Of a stretch of DNA of 64,000 nt, positions 12,300 to 24,100 are shown one piece after another. Positions within the stretch are counted from its first letter, which is position 1, and every line of letters starts with the position of its first letter. The notes under the pieces were generated by a model that was given only the letters and a program-made list of their open reading frames with translations, had not been told where the DNA came from and did not search any database. A program made the translations under genes and the position numbers. Source of the stretch: Sialis fuliginosa (taxonomy: Eukaryota; Arthropoda; Insecta; Megaloptera; Sialidae); NCBI GenBank assembly GCA_961205875.1, contig OY540813.1, positions 9,085,001 to 9,149,000 on the forward strand, in the 5' to 3' direction.

Positions 12300-12784
12300 A
12301 TTTAGAGTGTGAACAAAATCACAAACTGCAATCAGAGTCGCGCGTTCTTCTTGCTCCACTACAAAAGTTGTCTGCACTTACATTATGCAATGTCTTCAGT
12401 CTGGTGAATTAATACAACAGACAAGCAGTCGCTGTTGAAAGTCAAGATTGCAAAATTACGCGACATCTAGCCCTACTACAATACTGTCACTATATCTGTA
12501 CCTATCTCTTTCTATAAGGATGGTATACATATGTGTAGAATAGAGAGAGGGGTATAAATGTGCAGTACCGTATTAAGCATTATTTACAGATAAAAACTGA
12601 GAAATTTATTTGTTAATGGTAATGAAGATACTTTTATGGTTGTAAATTAAAGAAAAACATATTCGATGGGTATATAATTGTTGATAATAAATATCTGTTA
12701 AACAAGTAGTGTATTTTCCTTCAATAAAAATAATTTAACATGTATGAAATTTAGAAAAATCGATTAAATGAAGGCAATTGTTTT
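12300..12784. other. Mixed-composition stretch, possible dispersed-repeat DNA
   Basis: Positions 12320-12560 are less AT-rich. They contain GCGACATCTAGCCC and TCTCTTTCTATAAGGATGG, a style of sequence common in moderately repetitive lepidopteran DNA. I saw no terminal inverted repeats and no coding frame. Confidence 0.25.
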
Positions 12785-12810
12785 GATTGAAATTAATTTC
12801 GATTTCAATC
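12785..12810. repeat. Small palindrome
   Basis: GATTGAAAT and ATTTCAATC are exact inverted 9-mers separated by 8 bases. Confidence 0.7.
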
Positions 12811-12848
12811 GAGCCTATCTTTAAAAATAATCAAAAAACGGAAACCCT

Positions 12849-12950
12849 GTATGTATGAATGTGTGTATGTGTGTATGTGTGCGTGTGTGTGTCATACGTG
12901 TGTCGCTGAGGCAGTGGCGCACGCGCACGTACGAGCACTACATTACAAAA
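12849..12950. repeat. (TG)n/(TATG)n microsatellite with alternating purine-pyrimidine tail
   Basis: Irregular GTGTGTATG repeats (12849-12892) run into GTGGCGCACGCGCACGTACG (about 12914-12933). The mostly alternating purine/pyrimidine tract could favour Z-DNA, but this is only inferred from composition. Confidence 0.8.
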
Positions 12951-15853
12951 AGATGTTCTGAGTAGGTGCAGTACAATAGGCCTGTTCGATTGTACAATAC
13001 AAAAACATATACAAGATGTGTTAGGAATTTTAATGATGACATTAACTTTGATGTTGTACTGATAAATGTGAACTTTGTTGAAAGGTTATGTATTTTATTT
13101 GTGAATATTGAGTACAAATATGAAGAGAATGGTACTGTTTTGTAGATTCTAATACATAATTCTAGATTATAGTTGAACTTGGTTAATGCCTCTTATTTTA
13201 CTTTGGTTACATCGTCACTCATCTAGTTTTCTAATTTTTCTAGCTAGCTGATTTAAATATTTTTTTTATTATTATCCTTTTTACTTATGAGAAAACCGAA
13301 AGTTTTTGGTCATTTATCACATAGATTTTATCTTAATTTAATCATGTGATAAAATTGAATTGTTCTGTCTTAAACATTAGAAACATTAAAACATCCATTT
13401 TACAATTGAATAAGACATGTATAAGTAGTTGTTGATAAACTAAAAGTTAATAGATAAATAGAAAACGGGATGGAAACTGTGATAGTGTTAGTTAATTTAA
13501 CATGTGCACATTTTTAAATTAAATAAGTATTAATATAGATGCAGTATGTTTGAAAATTATATCAATTCACCTCGCTTATATCGACTATTATCGACATTCG
13601 GTTATAGTTAACGTCAAGATTATTACAGTCCCCTTAATGACGTTATAACCGAGTTCTACTGTATATTGTTACTTGCTCGCAAATAAAATTTTGTCTAAAG
13701 TATCTAATAAATGAATTAAAATAATTGATAGCCAAGTAATTTTTTTATTAAAACTAACAAAGAAATTTTATTAATCACGTGAATGGATAATAAAAGTTAA
13801 AATAATTGGTATAATCGTAAAATATATTTAATAATAATAAAAATAATTAATTTAATTAAATACGCCACTGATTTGAACTACGGCCGTGTGTTGTATTTAT
13901 GATGATACAAGTTTATGTTGTGGCGCCTATCCTCTAGTAATTGTTGTAACCTCTTAAAAAACTTGTTTTCTCGTTTCATTTGCATATTATTATTTTTTAT
14001 TGACATAATAATCCCATTATATTTTAAGCCGTTACTTTCTGTTAATATGTAATTGTAAATGGAAACTTTTTTTACCAAGAATATGAAATATACATTGTAT
14101 TTGTGTTGTACTATTATTATTTTTTATTTTAATAAACTTGATTGCTGTGGAATTACTATTAATTTATTTCATTAAAAACAATGACCACTACATTTAGGAA
14201 ATAACAAATTGTTCTAATCAACTCTATAATTGTGATAGATTTTAAAATGAAATATAATACTGTGTACTTATATCATTAAAGGAAAAATTGCTTTTAAAAT
14301 CTTTTAAAACTACAAATGAAAATTAATAGTTTTGTTTGTATGAACACATGCATTTATTTAAAAGAATGTCACTTATCTAAATTAACTGTCTAAAAATTTT
14401 GCATTTTTTTAAACATATAATTTATGTTTTTTATTCAGCTCCGTGCAAAAAAAAAAAAAAGCATGACACGATAAAACGTGTTCGGTCGAATTTATAGAAA
14501 CAATTCAGTTACCAATGACCGCAGAAGCATAAGTAAAATATCTATGCCTACATCTAATTGTTAAAATAATATAAGGTAAAGGCACCAGTTATGGCCGCTA
14601 TAAGAACAAGTTTTCGTTGTTTTTTTTGATTAATGGGTTTGTTTTTTGTAATTCTCATGAACTCATGTTACGAAATAAACAAGTAAATCTTTATTTAATC
14701 AATTTAATTACCAAAGTCCGTAAATATAGTTTGTTTTTTAAATTATAGCCTTTTTATTTTGTTTATGTTTTTTCTCCAGTAATGGTAAAGGTAAAACCAG
14801 TAATGAGCACATTAGTGATGGACACTTGCGAATGATTACAAAATAATAAGTACTACGACTCAAACGGTATAAAAGATAGAATCGTCTAATTTGAAACAAT
14901 GTAAAGCAGTTGTTATGATAATATAATAATTAATAAATAAATTATACTAATAATTAGTTAAATGTCCACCATTTTGACACCAATTGGCTGATTGTCATCA
15001 AATCACGCTGTAAGACAGTTAAATGTGTATACATTGATATTCAGAAATGGTAGTAATTAAATATCAACACATATTTCTAATTCAGTACATTTAATTAAAA
15101 ATTTTCCATTTACTGGGGTCCTTGCCAAGACTGGTGCCACCATCTTATTAGGTTTTGGGTAATTATAAATGAATGTACTTTACAATAAAATGCGGTGATA
15201 TAATACCCAGCATACGTTTTCGTACTAAAGTTAAATTTATCCTAATTTCATCTATGCTCTATGAATCTTCATTCTATAATTTATGTCTCTTATTCTATAA
15301 AGTAAATACAGACATGTCTGCTGTGTATAACCACCCTTAATTTGATTTTTATTCTCTGTTAAATCCGCTGTCTGTATTTGCTTCACATAAATCATAAAAG
15401 CAGTACAGTGGGTGCTATTTTTAAAGATTCCATACGAATATTTTAACCTCAATAAAATATGTATGAACTTTTCAGACCAGACTAATGTCATTTTATGTGA
15501 TGTCACGTAATAATATTTAAAATATAAACAGCTTTTACGGCAAATAGAATTATTGTTATATTCGTAGGTATATTACGAGTATAAAACTTGTTACGTAAAT
15601 GTGATTTTATATAATATACTTATATATTTATGGATAGTATTTAAGCGCGTAGTATTTTATATAATTCGAGCATTAAATAAATTGTATTTGAGCAATAACA
15701 TTTTGAATACTGAGCATTATACTAAACATAAAGTGTGACATTAAAAACAATTTTTTTGAGTGATGACATTTTCCGTTTTGAGCATTACAATTTTTATTGT
15801 ATTATTGAATTTGCTTTAATTTTATAACTTTTTGGGTGGGATGTTCCATTAAT
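12951..15853. other. AT desert
   Basis: No supported gene. The minus-strand 66-codon frame at 13878-14078 ends in a basic stretch (FFKRLQQLLEDRRHN) that looks slightly protein-like but matches no family I know. A 14-A run sits at 14447-14460. The 84-codon frame at 15252-15506 (minus) is unremarkable. Confidence 0.35.
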
Positions 15854-15865
15854 CCCCCCCCCCCC
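15854..15865. repeat. Poly(C) tract of 12
   Basis: Twelve consecutive C residues in otherwise AT-rich DNA. Confidence 0.95.
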
Positions 15866-15948
15866 AAATTAAATAAGGTTAACCTGAAGAATATGCCATT
15901 ACCGACGTCACAACTATCAAATACCACGTGTTGATGTGTTAGAATAGA

Positions 15949-15969
15949 CCTAACCTAACCTATCCTAAC
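15949..15969. repeat. Short telomere-like (CCTAA)n run
   Basis: Two exact CCTAA units are followed by two degenerate ones (CCTAT, CCTAA). The complement, TTAGG, is the usual insect telomere unit. With only four units this may be chance or a minute interstitial telomeric trace. Confidence 0.5.
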
Positions 15970-16409
15970 GAAAACTAAGCAACCCAAAACTAATCAACTC
16001 GATTTCCCCCTAATAGATTGCCCTAACCAAGGACAGTAAACTTGTATTTTATTAGAAAATCAACTCTGTGCGATACATACAATATTATATTATAAATAAA
16101 TGATATTGGTCATTTAGTACAAATCTCACCAATTTAATACTCATTTTGCCATTTTAAGGAGCCATTTTTATTTCTTTAATCAACAAAAAGTATTTTCTTA
16201 ACGCTAGTTTATATAAACTATTGCTAAAACAAGAAAAGTGTTAGATTAATGTTTTTCACTATTTCTCATTTCATTTAAAATAGTGTGCGTTTAATTTATT
16301 TCCTATATTTATAAACCAACCGAAACGGTTATTATTAATATGATAATGATTATTAAATACATATTCGTAAAAAAATTTTAAAGTTTGATTTGTTTAAAAG
16401 AGTTATAAC
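15970..16409. other. AT-rich gene-free stretch
   Basis: Nothing recognisable apart from ordinary AT-rich sequence. Confidence 0.3.
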
Positions 16410-16573
16410 TGTTAAAATCGATATTTCAACAAGTTGTTTTTAAACTGAGAAGGCGTAGTCGAAATTCCCTAAAATTAATTTCATGTGTTCCTTCCGCACC
16501 TTCATGTGACGTGCGACTACGCCTTTTTGTGAAACTTATTCCTTTTGAAGACAACTTGTTTATTATTTTAACA
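16410..16573. repeat. 164-bp imperfect palindrome
   Basis: Three matching blocks pair in order. TGTTAAAAT (16410-16418) pairs with ATTTTAACA (16565-16573). AACAAGTTGT (16428-16437) pairs with ACAACTTGTT (16551-16560). AAGGCGTAGTCG (16450-16461) pairs with CGACTACGCCTT (16514-16525). The 52-nt loop has two copies of TTCATGTG. The structure could be a short MITE or a hairpin transcript. No target duplication was identified. Confidence 0.75.
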
Positions 16574-16915
16574 TTGGAATATTTAGGCGAGCTCGGGTTT
16601 TTGATTTTTAAACTTTATTTTTTATTCTGGACTTTTGTTAAATCTATTAATAAGCTATACAAACATACATTTTGAATATTTTTCATTTCGAGATTTTACA
16701 CTGACGCACTTATTACCCTTTTATACAAATCCATACAATATATAAATTTACTATATTCGATAGTTTTGAAAACTTTTGAATATTTATAGCAGGTAATTTA
16801 TTATATATTTTAACACGTACATATATGTCGTAATCGGTCCAGCCGTTTTGGAGTTATATTGGTACAAACATACTAACAAATAAACGAACTAAAGAACAAA
16901 CGAATTTAAAAAGTG
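16574..16915 (-). repeat. Fragment of Helitron-like / interspersed repeat
   Basis: AATCGGTCCAGCCGTTTTGG followed by ACAAACATACTAACAAATAAACG (16832-16885) is the kind of sequence found near the GACAGACA-bearing end of the repeats at 18383-18931 and 44651-45545. Only this end is recognisable and the rest, upstream, is diverged. Family assignment is tentative. Confidence 0.4.
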
Positions 16916-18382
16916 CCGAATTATTAAATACATATTTTGTCTCTAAAAATTAATTAAAATAAAATACGTTTTCCTAGTATAGTATCTAATTAAACTCTGA
17001 TAAAAAAAACTAGTAGCAATTTCCATACGTAACAATAAAATACATTGAATTGGAATATACACATCGACCGTTCGATAAAAAAGGTAATTTCGAAGAAAGG
17101 TCCCGAAGCATATTATAATGTATCTGTTATTTCGTATTTTAACGATAGCAACAAATGTCTTTTATTATGCAAAATTATATAGATACCGTTGGCGGAAAGA
17201 ACGTAATATTAAAAAACAACGTATTGCTTTATTACCTTATTAATTATTTTATAAGCAATTAAAAAGTTGAAGAGACAAAAACGGTAGCAACAGTTAAATA
17301 TTTTTTATGAATAATTAAAACGTAATGACAACATAAAAAGCTTGTACAGTTGAAAGAATACATCACTTTTTTTTCTACAATTTAAACATATCCAGGGGTC
17401 TATTATACTTTTAATATTTGCATTTAATGCTACAGTTTATATTTAAAAGTGCATATAAAAAGTTATATTGTGCAACGTTGGTACTAACATTTATTTTACT
17501 TCCTTGAATTTTTAATCATATTTCTTTAACAGCGAACATTTTAGGTTTTTTAATAAAGTCCTGTATGCACAAGCGGCCAATGCAAATAGTGTTGTTTGAA
17601 CATTACGTAACGACCACCCCCTCTCCCTTTAATGCAAAAGTAACAGGTTATATAAATCCGTAATGATGTAATTATAAAATTAAAGCGTAGCGTTTTTATT
17701 GTTATATATGTAATTAACTTTTAGTATTATTTGTATTACGCTAAAGTACGCAGTTTTCATTATTTCTACTTAACAATCATTATACTTTTAGTAGTATGTG
17801 AACTTAATGAAGATATTAGCTGTGAATTTTATTTTAATAACATAAATTGAATCTTTGAAATAAATTTTAATCAATATTTAAAGGGATTTTAGGATAGTAT
17901 TATAAAACTTTAATCTAAATACTTTTAGATTCTAAAAACTCATAACTAATAATTATATACCTATATCAGAATATACCAGATATAAACAAAAGAAGGATTT
18001 ATCTATATATATAAATATGGACAAACATTTTCTTATAATTACATTTTCTTGATGTAGAGAAAAAATACATTTCGCAGACCAATCGAATCACGTCTTGAGA
18101 TGTGTACGTAATGCTGTTTGTATTTAATAATTCAAGACAGATCATCCAAAAGCACCTGGGTTACACAAACAGCAGTTTTTAAAGGATGCCCAATATATCC
18201 GCATTGCATTGTCTTCTTATTTTTGTATTTTACTTTTCCGTGAATTGGGTATCATAATACTAATAATATGATTCCTTATCCTTTTTGAGCTTCGTTTTTT
18301 TCATTTCAGATACTTATTATAAATATATATATTTTTTATAATATGATTTTATTTCTTGTATCATATTTGAATATTATAATAG
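16916..18382. other. AT desert
   Basis: No supported gene. A C-rich patch at 17605-17630 (GACCACCCCCTCTCCC) stands out in AT-rich flanks, and no inverted repeat surrounds it. Confidence 0.35.
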
Positions 18383-18931
18383 ACTACTTGCCCGACGTAG
18401 TTCGGGTGGATGTTGGAATATCACCTCATATAACCATATGAAACGTACACACTTATACTGACAATGAGTTAAATTTTTCTCCGCATACACCTTCGTCATA
18501 TCTGGACGCGCAAGTAATTTTTGTTCACGTCCACGATCTAAAATTTAAAAATTGTCCACATGAAAAAATTTACTACTCGCACCCAGCTCTAACTAGTGCC
18601 ATATTTTTTACTGCTTGTTTATATCTGCCGCGGATAAGTAAATATAACTATTTGAACACTACATAAGTTGCATAGATTATTTTGTTATAAATATCTCGTA
18701 TAGCTTTCAAATAATCGAGCGTATGACATAAATGGTCTACACGGTCTCTTTTTATTTCTTTCTGGTTAAGATAACTTGATTATTCAGGCACATAACCTGG
18801 GTTACTTTCAGGAATCCCAAGCAATAATTTAGTAAAAAATTCATCAAAATTGGTGCAGTGATTTTTGAGATCATCAAGGACAAGCAATCAAACTCACAAT
18901 TTTTAAATCTTTATCTAATTTTTTATATAGA
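18383..18931 (-). mobile_element. Helitron-like non-autonomous element A
   Basis: The left edge (ACTACTTGCCCGACGTAGTT) holds a small hairpin, CCCGA/TCGGG, just inside a degenerate CTAGT end (complement strand). The right part reads AAAATTGGTGCAGTGATTTT, then CACAATTTTTAAATCTTTA, and closes with TATATAGA (complement TCTATATA). A 5' TC and a 3' hairpin followed by CTAGT fit Helitron-like rolling-circle elements. Such ends are abundant in lepidopteran genomes. A LINE 3' end is the alternative. There is no ORF of the replication or helicase protein. Confidence 0.55.
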
Positions 18932-19690
18932 TGCGTAATAAATAAATTTGAAAAATGATTCATGTTATAATATTTTATTGAAATGAAGTCTAACAATTTG
19001 TACTGAAATAATTTATATTCTTTTTGTTGAAATTTCATATTCTCCAATAAATGTTTGGTATAATTTACAGTAAAACTAAGAAATATAAAACCTACTCCAT
19101 ATGTAAAAATATTACTGCAGTAGTCCACGAACTCACTGAAACTGTAAATGATACAGAATCATAAATTACATTAGATTATAATCATGTGTTGATATTTTTC
19201 ATAACCCTACAATTACAGTATAACAAGAAGGCTTTGGTTAAAAAATACACTTATTAGTCTTCACATGCGCAGTGGAATATGTGTCTGCCACACTGCAGAC
19301 ATTATCTGTGTTTTACATCCAAAATGTAACCCGATACATTCACGAGAGATATTGTGACGACTGGTTTATATAATTATAAAAGTAATTGTTAGATATATTT
19401 GTTGATAGTTAACAACGTGCATGGATATTAATTAAAATATACAATAAACAGATACAGAAAGTATCACATGAATAATGTTACTCGTATGTACAGTTATAAT
19501 TAAAATAATTAATGAAATGTTTCTTTATAATTTAAAAAATATAAAGGTACTTATGTAACGATACATGCACCTGCATTTATTTCTATTAGTTTATTGATTT
19601 TAATGAATTTATAAATATTTATGAATTTTACTTCCTCACAATACCAAAGATACGAGAAGCTTTGTAATGGTTTTAAAATTAAAAAAAAAA
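18932..19690. other. AT-rich gene-free stretch
   Basis: An 84-codon minus-strand frame (18874-19128) partly overlaps the repeat and shows no motif. The remainder holds nothing I recognise. Confidence 0.3.
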
Positions 19691-20367
19691 TATTCTCCGA
19701 TTGCAAAATGTTAACTTGATCTTTCCGTTTCAGGTCAAGACAAACATTTTTCGATCCTAGTCTATCTGTCTGTCTGTTTTCTGAATCATTGTCTCACACA
19801 TTACTAATAAACCACTGAACGAATATTAATGAAACTTGGTTGGTTGGGTTTGGCTTGAGGACGGGTGACATCCCAAAATATTTATTTTTTCAGAATATCT
19901 CAAGAACTACACATGTTCCGTGAAAATTATAGAATTTTTTTTGTAGAGCATTCAATTTTCTAAGGTCTACAACGTTTGTTGTAAAATATTCCCTTACAAA
20001 GATTTATCTCAATTTGCTTTAAAAAATCGTGTTTTTTTTAAAATTGATATTTAGTTTGACATATTAAATGTTATTTTGATGTTTGCATAAATTTAGATTG
20101 AACTTCTCAAAAAATAAAAATATACGAAAAAATAATCAGGTGAATTAAAATTAAATGGTTAACCAATGTCAGACAATTTATCTGAACAATTTCTCGGTTT
20201 TTATTTAAATTGTTCAATAATTAACTACCTGGTGAATTTAGCACGAGGAAAAATCACCATTTTTCATAAAGTATGGAGTGTCTAAAGTTATTGTTTTAAT
20301 ATAAAAAATATGTGTCAAAATATCACTAACTCTCAAACAAACGCCCGCGATACGTAGTTCAGCTAGT
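19691..20367 (+). mobile_element. Helitron-like non-autonomous element B
   Basis: This element ends at the right with CGCCCGCGATACGTAGTTCAG followed by CTAGT (20363-20367). It carries TCTGTCTGTCTG near its left side (19767-19778), the mirror image of the GACAGACA end in element D. It aligns over most of its length with 46471-47095 (shared GATCTTTCCGTTTCAGGT near the left edge, CACTGAAC-type words, TTTAGCACGA near the right). A further short match is at 32501-32560 (AGGTCTACAACGTTTGTT). No protein is encoded. Confidence 0.6.
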
Positions 20368-21389
20368 TAAATAATATATCGATACAAATATTCCTTCTTT
20401 ACAAAAAACAATAAATCATACATTTATGTAATACGAGTACCTACATACAAAAACAATTCAACATTAACACAGAGTATACAATTTAAAAATAACAGTATAC
20501 ATTATAACACATAATTATGGTCATGTCAAAAATAATGCGAACTATACAAGCCCGTGTATGTAATACATTATTTAGAAACGAAACTGACATTACGCGTGGA
20601 TACTGCAACAAACATATTAATCCAGCCGCTGTTATTTATTGTAGTCCAGTGTTATTGCCTTTAGGTACGGATGTAAATTTAGACGTACGAACGACTACTG
20701 TATAAAATCAAAGATAATTGGCAGCCCAGGTTATATATGTACACGTTATATAATATATATTAATAAGCTTTTTATTTAAAAATGTATGTTTTGTCGTGTT
20801 TCGACATAAAAAAGTAATGATATTCTTTGCTTCATTTGCATATATGTATATTTATGTTTGTGGATAGTGTAGTTTCTTCTTTCAATTTTAAATTGAATAG
20901 CCACCATTGATATATTGAATATATTCGGTGCTTGATATGGTATATTGTCTTAAATTTCACATATTTAGGAGTAGTTTGAAATACACTTATAATATTAATT
21001 AATACGCTGTTTGTATGTCGTGTTTTAAAACTAAATATTTTTGCGCCTCGGATCTCAAAATGGGTAAGTTCAGCTTTGAATAATAATTAAAGTAAAATTT
21101 TTATTTTTATAAATACTCTATATTTCTTATACGAAATATTAATAGCTTCATTGCTCACTGTAATCATATTTGATAATAATTTCATGCCTATATTAGTATA
21201 ACTGTATATTTATTTAAAAAAAAAAAACAGAACCTCAAATAAGTTTATAATTTATCAGCAACGAAGGCGTTAATTTAAACTCATCTCTTGTAATATTTTG
21301 TCACAAACAAGATCCCTGTTAATACGTACATTATTTTAAAGACACCTCGGCATAATTAAATATAAAAGAGTCATTAGTTTATCACGTAA
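20368..21389. other. AT-rich gene-free stretch
   Basis: A 62-codon ATG frame (20517-20705) has fairly even composition but no motif I know and no splice signals that would join it to anything. The rest is low-complexity AT, with a 12-A run near 21218. Confidence 0.3.
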
Positions 21390-21720
21390 GACATCACCAT
21401 CGGAAACCCTGTAAATATTTTCCATTAGTGAACACACTGATAGGGTTACACACCTTCTTATGTAATAATTCCCCACGTAGAAACATTTGACAGTCGCGCC
21501 GTTCTCTCATTAACGTGTTCTTCTTCTCCTTATATATATAATGAAAACTCACCCCTTGTCGCTCTATTATTATTTCTCAGCGTCCCTTGTAATGTGGAGA
21601 TTAGTGTTGAGATGAAATTATTGTTGTTCATTCACTGGAAGATATTATTTTTCATATTTGTATTTATGACCCCCGTGTGATATACAATTCCATTCCAACG
21701 CCGCGCCGTAGGTCTAAATA
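21390..21720. other. GC-richer low-repeat island 1 of the 21-24 kb cluster
   Basis: The segment has several C-rich words (CACCCCTTGTCGCTC, GACCCCCGTGTG, CAACGCCGCGCCG) and no coding frame. It is the first of three such islands within 3 kb and is a candidate regulatory region by composition only. Confidence 0.25.
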
Positions 21721-22550
21721 ATTACTCTTGTTAAAGAAACCTGTAAGAAAAGGCCTATAGAACCACTGCAAATATGTAAAAATTAAACAATATTTATTTA
21801 CGTGTATATACACAATTGTATATTCAGCTGTTTTATATTAATATAATGGTTCATTTGAACTTTAGTGGTTATTTGCATTATGATTCTGTGTGTTTATTTT
21901 TGTCCGCTAGAATAATTTCATTTACGAGCTGTAAACATTACCGTCAATATAATATTTATATACCTACCAATAATATGTGATCTATATTTAGCTCTCAAAT
22001 AATAATTTAAAGAGATATTAAATATCAATTATGTATTTGTTTTAATCAAAACATTTTGCAGAGATTCAAAAAATAAAATAAAAAATATATTGTGTACATA
22101 TATCAAGATTAAATTATTTTAAATGGTTAATACATTTATGCTTTGTGTGGATGTATAAAAAGAAGTAGGAGGCAGAATGAATTATGTTTAATATTTCACA
22201 AATAGAGGCGTTGAAGATATAATGAAGCAAAAAATTAATAAGCGCAAGATTTAGCGGATGCCGCTCCATCATAAGATAATCAGCATTTTTTAATTTGAGC
22301 CTAAATACATTCCTTTCAATGGATCATTACCGAGATTTCGCATCCCAGTAGAATGTTAACCAGTGGAAGTCTACAAACAAAATATTTGAGGGTTAAAATT
22401 CCTATATTACGAAATCCTTTTTTCTTATTACAATACTGAATTAATTAGCATTATTTTAGTTAAAACTATCCATTTGATAATATTTTACTTACTAAGAATA
22501 GAATAATTATATTTTATTGTAGTTGAACAGAAATAAATAAATAGTAGGTA
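21721..22550. other. AT-rich gene-free stretch
   Basis: Nothing recognisable. Ordinary AT-rich sequence up to the solo MITE arm. Confidence 0.3.
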
Positions 22551-22760
22551 TATATGAGGAGGTGAATTCCAAACTCGTTCGTTCCATTAAAAAAATAATT
22601 AATATATTAGATGTTACCCCTTAAACAATCCAAAACATAAGTAAAAATAATTTCCAAATATAACATAAGAGGAGATGATTTTGAAATAAAATTGGCATTC
22701 TTTTATATTATAAGGTCAGTTTTGAGCAAATCTCGCTCAATTATAAAATGATTTCATTTG
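22551..22760 (+). mobile_element. Solo arm of the 24.5-kb foldback element
   Basis: TATATGAGGAGGTGAATTCC, the CTCGTTCGTTCC block, and the distal GGTCAGTTTTGAGCAAA and CTCGCTCA blocks all match the left arm of 24478-24746 in the same order. An extra ~60 bp sits in the middle. The second arm is missing, so this is a damaged copy. A nearby duplicated motif, AGATGTTACCCCTTAA (about 22609) and AGATGTAACCCCTTAA (about 22812), brackets the extra DNA and the arm's distal half. Confidence 0.65.
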
Positions 22761-22900
22761 ATTGCTTCTTTTATTATTCTAAAAAAAGGCTCATTTTCCG
22801 AAGTAACAATTAGATGTAACCCCTTAAGCCAAATATAAAAAAAAAATTATAAAAATATATTAAATTTTGTTTTCTTAATTACTTAGAACCCTCGCGCTTC
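22761..22900. other. AT-rich spacer
   Basis: Contains the second copy of the AGATGTWACCCCTTAA motif. Otherwise featureless. Confidence 0.3.
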
Positions 22901-23130
22901 TAAAGACAGACCGCCACTGGTGTTTATACTAAAGTGGTATAGCATCATTCACAGTATATCACGACACAACTTTAAACACATATTTTCTCGTCGCCTTTTA
23001 TCAAATTATCCATCGTTATGGAATTTTTCACCCCTTTTACTCTCTCGCTGCCGAATAGAATAGTCCTGTGTGCACACCCTCCCCCCTTCGACTGTTAATT
23101 ACACGTTGTATCCTTTGAAGGGCTGCCAAC
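22901..23130. promoter_or_regulatory. Candidate regulatory island 2 with TTAATTACACGTT motif
   Basis: A C-rich stretch (ACACCCTCCCCCCTTCGA) is directly followed by CTGTTAATTACACGTTGTAT (23092-23111). The same C-rich tract plus TTAATTAC motif recurs at 24151 and 24286. TAATTA is the core recognised by many homeodomain proteins. The regulatory role is inferred only from recurrence and composition. Confidence 0.3.
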
Positions 23131-23587
23131 GGATATTGTGTGTATTAAAAAATATGGTATTGATGGGCCTTGACAGTATTTTAATTTAACAATTTTTCTT
23201 GTTTTTAAATTACGATTATGTACCTACTTTGATTTTGTTAATTTCAAAAATGTGTTGTGATATCAACGCTTATCCCAGATTACACTGATATTGAAATAAT
23301 AATTGAGTGTTAATTATAAGTCAACTAATAAATAAAAATGGAAATAATTACTGTGCTATCGACTCATGCAAATTATAAATGTTACATGTATATAATGTGT
23401 ACTGTACATATACATATATAATTATATCAGTTTATTAGGATTTTTTATGGAACATAAGTTATGCAAGCTTTAGGTAATAATTAAGATACAACTTATATCT
23501 AGATGCCTAGAAGTAGAATATGACCCCACACAAATATTTGAAAATTATAAATAACAAATATTTTTATATGTGGAAATTTATCACGAT
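23131..23587. other. AT-rich gene-free stretch
   Basis: Nothing recognisable. Confidence 0.3.
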
Positions 23588-23837
23588 GTACAGTCGCATG
23601 CAGAAGTGGTAGACCAGTTTTCATTCAAATTCGCTTATCACAAACTTAGTAGGCTTCTCCCAATTTATTATTATAATATTTAAATCATTTCTCCATGTAC
23701 CAAACAAGGACAGATATTTGGAAACTCATTTGCTAGATAAAACATGATGTAAAAGTAATTTATGAAATGGACGCTGGAATCTGTTGTAAACGATTCTGAT
23801 CTTTAGGGTAGTAGACGACTTCTGAAGCCCATAGTAC
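23588..23837 (-). mobile_element. MITE with GTAC-begun inverted ends, copy 1
   Basis: The right end, read as complement (GTACTATGGGCTTCAGAAGT), resembles the left end (GTACAGTCGCATGCAGAAGT), giving inverted termini of about 28 bp. The right-hand 75 bp recur in the opposite orientation at 50203-50375 (shared GGNTTCAGAAGTCGTCT and TACAACAGATTC). No ORF inside. Confidence 0.6.
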
Positions 23838-24100
23838 TTTATATCATTATATTTTATAATTTTTACATATCGTATAAAAATGATAATAAATTAAATTTAG
23901 TCATAAACTCTGATTCTATAGAATATATGCAACATTAATTGCATTTCTAAAACTGATTTACTTACTAAATACCTAGCATACGGGCTACTACACAAAAGTA
24001 GTTAATACACTCACATGTTAATCCCAACATGACATTACTTCCCCACACATAAGAAACAACAATAAACTTGTTGACTAATCCATCCGACAAATTTTTGTTT
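23838..24100. other. AT-rich spacer
   Basis: Nothing recognisable. Confidence 0.3.

Noticed and set aside
12849..12892. TG-rich run as a functional regulatory site
   Set aside because: It is a plain microsatellite. Only its alternating tail is worth mentioning.
12911..13872. CAGTGGCG at 12911 and CGCCACTG at 13865 as ends of a ~950-bp transposon
   Set aside because: Only the first eight bases match and the flanking 8-mers do not agree, so there is no evidence for a target duplication.
21402..21420. GGAAACCCTGTAAAT as a miR-10-type sequence
   Set aside because: It shares only the ACCCTGTA seed-like core. The rest of the mature sequence and a hairpin partner are absent.
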